The notes under the pieces: generated by a model | Database searches by the model: none | What the model saw: only the letters and a program-made list of their open reading frames with translations | What the model was told of the DNA's origin: nothing | Program-made: the position numbers and the translations under genes | Shown: in pieces, positions 5,440-5,525 of the stretch | How positions within the stretch are numbered: the first letter of the stretch is position 1 | Layout: every line of letters starts with the position of its first letter | Assembly (NCBI GenBank): GCA_016931085.1 | Contig: JAFGFO010000152.1 | Span: forward strand, 1 to 5,525 | Direction: 5' to 3' | DNA length: 5,525 nt | Origin: Thermoflexales bacterium | Lineage (GTDB): Bacteria; Chloroflexota; Anaerolineae; Fen-1058

Positions 5440-5525
5440 GTGAGCGCTGGCGAGGCGGCGGTGTTAGTGAGCAATCGCTACGCAGCTTTGCTTGAACAGG
5501 TCTCGCTTCTGCCGTCCTGCTATGC
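5440..5525 (+). CDS. start of an unidentified protein, 3' end outside the window
   Basis: GTG 5440 opens a frame with no stop to the window edge: 28 complete codons (start SAGEAAVLVSNRYAALLEQ, ending LPSCYA). It begins 13 bases after the DUF1186-like stop and has its own ribosome-binding site, so it is probably the third gene of the cluster. The G+C content matches the + strand neighbours. The visible part looks like a soluble amphipathic N-terminal helix; it is too short for a family assignment. Confidence 0.6.
   Translation, partial: MSAGEAAVLVSNRYAALLEQVSLLPSCY

Overview
The window looks like a chromosomal segment of a fairly GC-rich bacterium (sampled lines of the flanking genes run about 58-67% G+C). 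The gene families, in particular the toroid-fold protein, the muconolactone-isomerase-like protein and the Cys-for-His glyoxalase-like protein, resemble sets I associate with Chloroflexota (Anaerolineae/Caldilineae-type genomes). That assignment is an impression from protein style, not a database result. No rRNA, tRNA, insertion sequence or CRISPR array is visible.

Left part, + strand (1-2156): three genes in one direction, probably one transcript. They are the C-terminal bulk of an alpha/beta hydrolase, a Nudix hydrolase gene that overlaps it by 17 bases, and a 305-residue alpha-alpha-toroid (terpenoid-cyclase-like) protein. The Nudix gene carries an in-frame TGA exactly where the family has a conserved Trp. 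The frame continues with clear Nudix homology to a second TGA, so it is a one-base nonsense pseudogene, a sequencing error, or a readthrough case.

Middle part, - strand (2157 to about 4190): four genes read leftwards. In transcription order they are a Cys-rich uncharacterised protein, a SAP/DUF6434-type protein, a glyoxalase/VOC-fold protein and a muconolactone-isomerase-like ferredoxin-fold protein. The last two are coupled by an ATGA overlap. The last one ends base-to-base against the toroid gene, with no room for an intergenic terminator. The first two are clearly AT-richer (about 40-52% G+C in sampled lines) than everything around them and may have been acquired. The Cys-rich gene has an open frame with zinc-ribbon-like CxxC pairs upstream of its only usable start codon, so its N-terminus is unresolved.

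Right part, + strand (about 4184 to the end): a divergent intergenic region with a perfect TATAAT box. It is followed by a tight cluster of a 71-residue CxxC...CxxH zinc-finger protein, a helical-repeat DUF1186-like protein with a C-terminal SEC-C zinc motif (1-base gap), and the start of an unidentified gene with a good ribosome-binding site. The pairing of a small zinc finger with a SEC-C protein, opposite a Cys-rich gene, is the most distinctive locus in the window, but no function can be assigned from the sequence alone.
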